Assembly (NCBI RefSeq): GCF_047663525.1 | Contig: NC_092594.1 | Span: forward strand, 36,627,001-36,691,000 | Direction of reading: 5' to 3' | Length of the DNA stretch: 64,000 nt | Source of the DNA: Anas platyrhynchos | Lineage: Eukaryota > Chordata > Aves > Anseriformes > Anatidae | Part shown: piece after piece, positions 61,701-64,000 of the stretch | How the letters are laid out: each line of letters begins with the position of its first letter | Numbering within the stretch: position 1 is the stretch's first letter | Translations under genes and position numbers: made by a program | Notes under the pieces: generated by a model | The model's database searches: none | Told to the model about the DNA's origin: nothing | What the model saw: only the letters and a program-made list of their open reading frames with translations

Positions 61701-64000
61701 GGAAGCATAGCTGACAGGTGAGATCTTTATAATTGTGTCGGAAAATTGCAGCAATTCCGTGATGGGAAAAGTCATGATTTTTGCACTGAAAACTCTGTCA
61801 GGCTAACACGTTTGCCTAGGTTTTCTGATGGGATGTTTTGGTGGTGGTGGTATCTTGAGTTCTGGCTTTTCAACTAAGCGGACTCATCCTGAGGATCAGG
61901 TTTTCGGATGAGTTTCAGATATCCAAGCTGTTCACAAATGGAATTTCCAGAAATCATGACTCACTTAAGAGAATCTTGAGTACTGATTGAAAAACAAAGA
62001 CAACTCGGAACAGAATACAAAGAAAATAAAAATTAGCCTCTGTTTGAATATTTATCCATTGTGTCCCTGGAAGATTTTTTCCCCTTGTTTCTTTATTTAT
62101 GTGCCTATGACAATGCTCTATTTATAGTTGGGTTTACTGTTTGTTTCCTGTGTAAATTTAGATCCAGTCCTCCCAACAGATCCCTGCACAGATGTCATCA
62201 TTGAATCAAGGCTTCAGGCAGTTTTTTCCCCGTATTGTCTGTGGGTTTTCACCCAACAACAAAAGACAGAGCAATCATTTAAAAATAAAATGTGATTGTA
62301 AAACCACAAGAGTTGGCATGAGACAAATGCAGTGCTTGGAATTATGTTTAAAGAAAATGTGTCTAGATTTCAAGTCACTGGTGTCACTTTTTAAATAACA
62401 CATGTCAGGAAGTGCCAACGCAGGATGACAAAAAGAGTGGGGAGAGGTTGGAATGATAATGGCTATGGGCCCACAGAGAACACACCAGAGAACACTTAAA
62501 GAGAAGCATATTAGGCTCTTTCAAAGTGGAGACAGATGGACTGATCCGGATGTCAAAGGAGGGTGAATATCTCACTTTAGGATTTGATGACCTGCTGCTC
62601 ACTTTCTTTGATGAGAGAATCTAAAATATGGCTAATGCCTGAAGAAAGAGATTTCAGGAAAGCATCTTAAATATCGCATGATAAAAATGAAATGTAGAAT
62701 GCATTAGTGGAGATGTACAGCTATATTGTTTTGGACTTTTTATAAATTTCCTCAGCATGCTTCGCATTTTGCTTCTGAGACAGGATCTCCTGGAGACTTT
62801 TTTGGATTCCTACAGAGCTTTGAAGGCAGTGTCTGGCTATGTAACAGTTTGGTCTCGTGCTCAGAATGAATATTGAACAAAGCAGATGAGTGATAGTTTC
62901 TCCCTTGTCACAAATCTAAATTAATCACTAGGATGAATTAACTATGAGATTTGTTATCTTAAGGTATAATATAAATTGAACTGTGTATTGCATGAAGAAG
63001 GTTTGATGACTGAGGTTTGATAACATAAATTTTGAGAGAAGTGTTAGAATGCAGCTTGACCACCTTTAGATCAGATGATACAAAAGAATTTTGTAGCCTG
63101 GGTTGTGGGTACTTGGAGATAATGTCACGTACTTCTAAAAGTAATGAATACTAGTTCCTAGTTCATTGTATAACTTCAGAAATGTTTTTTCTTGTCCTAT
63201 AATTCAATATAATCAAAAACGAATGAGGGAATTTTATGGAATTTTGAATAGTCGAAGGAAGAAATTGAGTAAACACAAACTGTGATAAAGTTGGAACAAA
63301 ACTTGGTTGGGCAGTTCAGTACAATGTGCATCGCATGTAATTTGTAAGGTGGTGAAGACAGTCTAATGAGCAGATTTCTTTTGTATAAATCATTTAACCT
63401 TGCGTAACTATTTTGCATGCTCGTGTTTAAATTACCCAAGCCTGTTATGAAGTCACTATGCCGCATTTTAAAAATTTCTTTTAATGTTTTGTTAAGGGAT
63501 CAAAGACTAAAGGAAAATGACCACATACTGGCCATTAATTGCACCCCATTGGATCAGAACATTTCCCATCAGCACGCTATTGCACTCCTCCAGCAAGCCA
63601 CAGGATCTTTACATCTGGTTGTTGCTAGGGAGCCAGTTCAAGGAAACAGCAGAACTTCGTCTGTCTTATTAAGTGATATAAATCCACCTGAGACCGTGAG
63701 TGTTGTAATGCTGTCAAAATCAGATTTTGAACTATGCTGGATACTTTTTTGTACTTGTAAGTGTTTGTATTAGCTAGCTCTGTGTATACGGATTTTTTTA
63801 ATCAGGTTTTATCTGCAGTGACATTTGATTTAGACTGATCACGCAGTAAGTATAATGCTTCCATTGCAAAGCTGCATGAAGTTGTTATAAAATAGATCCT
63901 GGGTTTTTATGGGCTAGCAGAAGCTTTAGTAAATCAACATATTCCTAGCAGCAGGGTCTATTCAGGGTAGGCTGGGTAAAGTGTTTTATGAGTATACCCA
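58754..64000 (+). CDS. PATJ: PATJ (INADL), Pals1-associated tight-junction scaffold, residues 1-240 (partial)
   Basis: Exons 58754-58775, 58858-59024, 60045-60236, 61578-61717 and 63497-63695 join in frame and give residues 1-240. Residues 4-63 form the L27 domain ([16 protein letters not shown], then [20 protein letters not shown]), which binds PALS1. Residues about 64-127 are a linker, and 128-221 the first PDZ domain with carboxylate-binding GLGF at 143-146. The sequence matches human PATJ closely. PATJ is a large multi-PDZ cytoplasmic scaffold of the Crumbs-PALS1 apical polarity complex at tight junctions; the remaining PDZ domains lie beyond this window. The start codon has A at -3 (AACATGC), and the MPEN(P) start agrees with human. 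The gene is transcribed away from TM2D1. Confidence 0.95.
58858..59024 (+). CDS. PATJ: PATJ exon, L27 domain
   Basis: The acceptor is TTTGTGGTGCAG and the donor GTGAGT. It codes the L27 helices from D8 to Q63. The intron before it is only 82 nt. Confidence 0.95.
59025..60044 (+). other. PATJ: PATJ intron, no gene seen
   Basis: A GT-AG intron of unique sequence with no repeat or exon recognised. Confidence 0.85.
60045..60236 (+). CDS. PATJ: PATJ exon, linker
   Basis: A 192-nt exon (64 codons, phase 0 at both ends) between ttttcaacag and GTAAGG. It codes the segment between L27 and PDZ1, including [11 protein letters not shown] and [10 protein letters not shown], which match human in pattern; the middle is divergent. 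Confidence 0.93.
60237..61577 (+). other. PATJ: PATJ intron, no gene seen
   Basis: A GT-AG intron, A/T-rich, with A and T runs near 60300 and 60508. Confidence 0.85.
61578..61717 (+). CDS. PATJ: PATJ exon, PDZ1 first half
   Basis: A 140-nt exon with acceptor ttttactag and donor GTGAGA. It carries the [10 protein letters not shown] carboxylate-binding loop and [12 protein letters not shown]. Confidence 0.96.
61718..63496 (+). other. PATJ: PATJ intron, no gene seen
   Basis: A GT-AG intron of A/T-rich unique sequence. No additional in-frame exon is needed between the two PDZ1 halves. Confidence 0.85.
63497..63695 (+). CDS. PATJ: PATJ exon, PDZ1 second half
   Basis: A 199-nt exon with acceptor tgttttgttaag and donor GTGAGT. 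It codes [20 protein letters not shown] and the remaining PDZ1 strands up to VVAREP, and ends phase 0 after NPPET. Confidence 0.96.
63696..64000 (+). other. PATJ: PATJ intron, continues out of window
   Basis: Sequence after the GTGAGT donor, with no recognised exon up to the window edge. Confidence 0.8.

Overview
This is vertebrate nuclear DNA, most probably from a bird. Three spliced genes can be read exon by exon in the order NFIA (+), TM2D1 (-), PATJ/INADL (+), which is the order known from human chromosome 1p31. The bird call rests on the compact spacing, many small CpG-rich blocks, and one recognisable CR1 LINE 3' end at 47697-47775. No prokaryotic, viral or CRISPR features were seen, and almost all long open frames are chance frames or repeats.

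Layout. 1-8874 is the downstream part of the last intron of NFIA, with CpG-rich blocks and a strong candidate regulatory element around 5.9-7.5 kb. 8875-8892 is the coding part of the NFIA terminal exon (five codons and a stop). Its long 3'UTR runs from 8893 to at least about 11.9 kb, possibly to 13.6 kb or beyond. About 14-37.7 kb is non-coding spacer with GC-rich blocks, candidate conserved AT-rich elements, microsatellites (notably a pure 329-bp GGGAA array at 25357-25685) and two clear hairpins. TM2D1 occupies about 37.7-50.5 kb on the minus strand. Its six coding exons join without a frame break into a 214-residue protein. A CpG-rich promoter region at 50.1-50.9 kb carries several YY1-type motifs. 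A second CpG island at 53.0-53.65 kb is the likely PATJ promoter. PATJ coding exons at 58754-63695 encode residues 1-240 (L27 domain, linker, first PDZ domain), and the gene continues past the window.

The genes are not an operon. NFIA is a nuclear transcription factor, TM2D1 a two-pass membrane protein with a DRF motif, and PATJ a multi-PDZ scaffold of the apical Crumbs polarity complex. TM2D1 and PATJ are head to head, with first exons roughly 2.7 kb apart.

The most distinctive observation is that TM2D1 intron 1 has the signature of a minor-spliceosome (U12-type) AT-AC intron: ATATCCT at the 5' end, a TTTTCCTCAATT branch-site-like element, and an AC 3' end. The reading frame requires exactly these boundaries. 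I did not find convincing evidence of an entirely new biological system.
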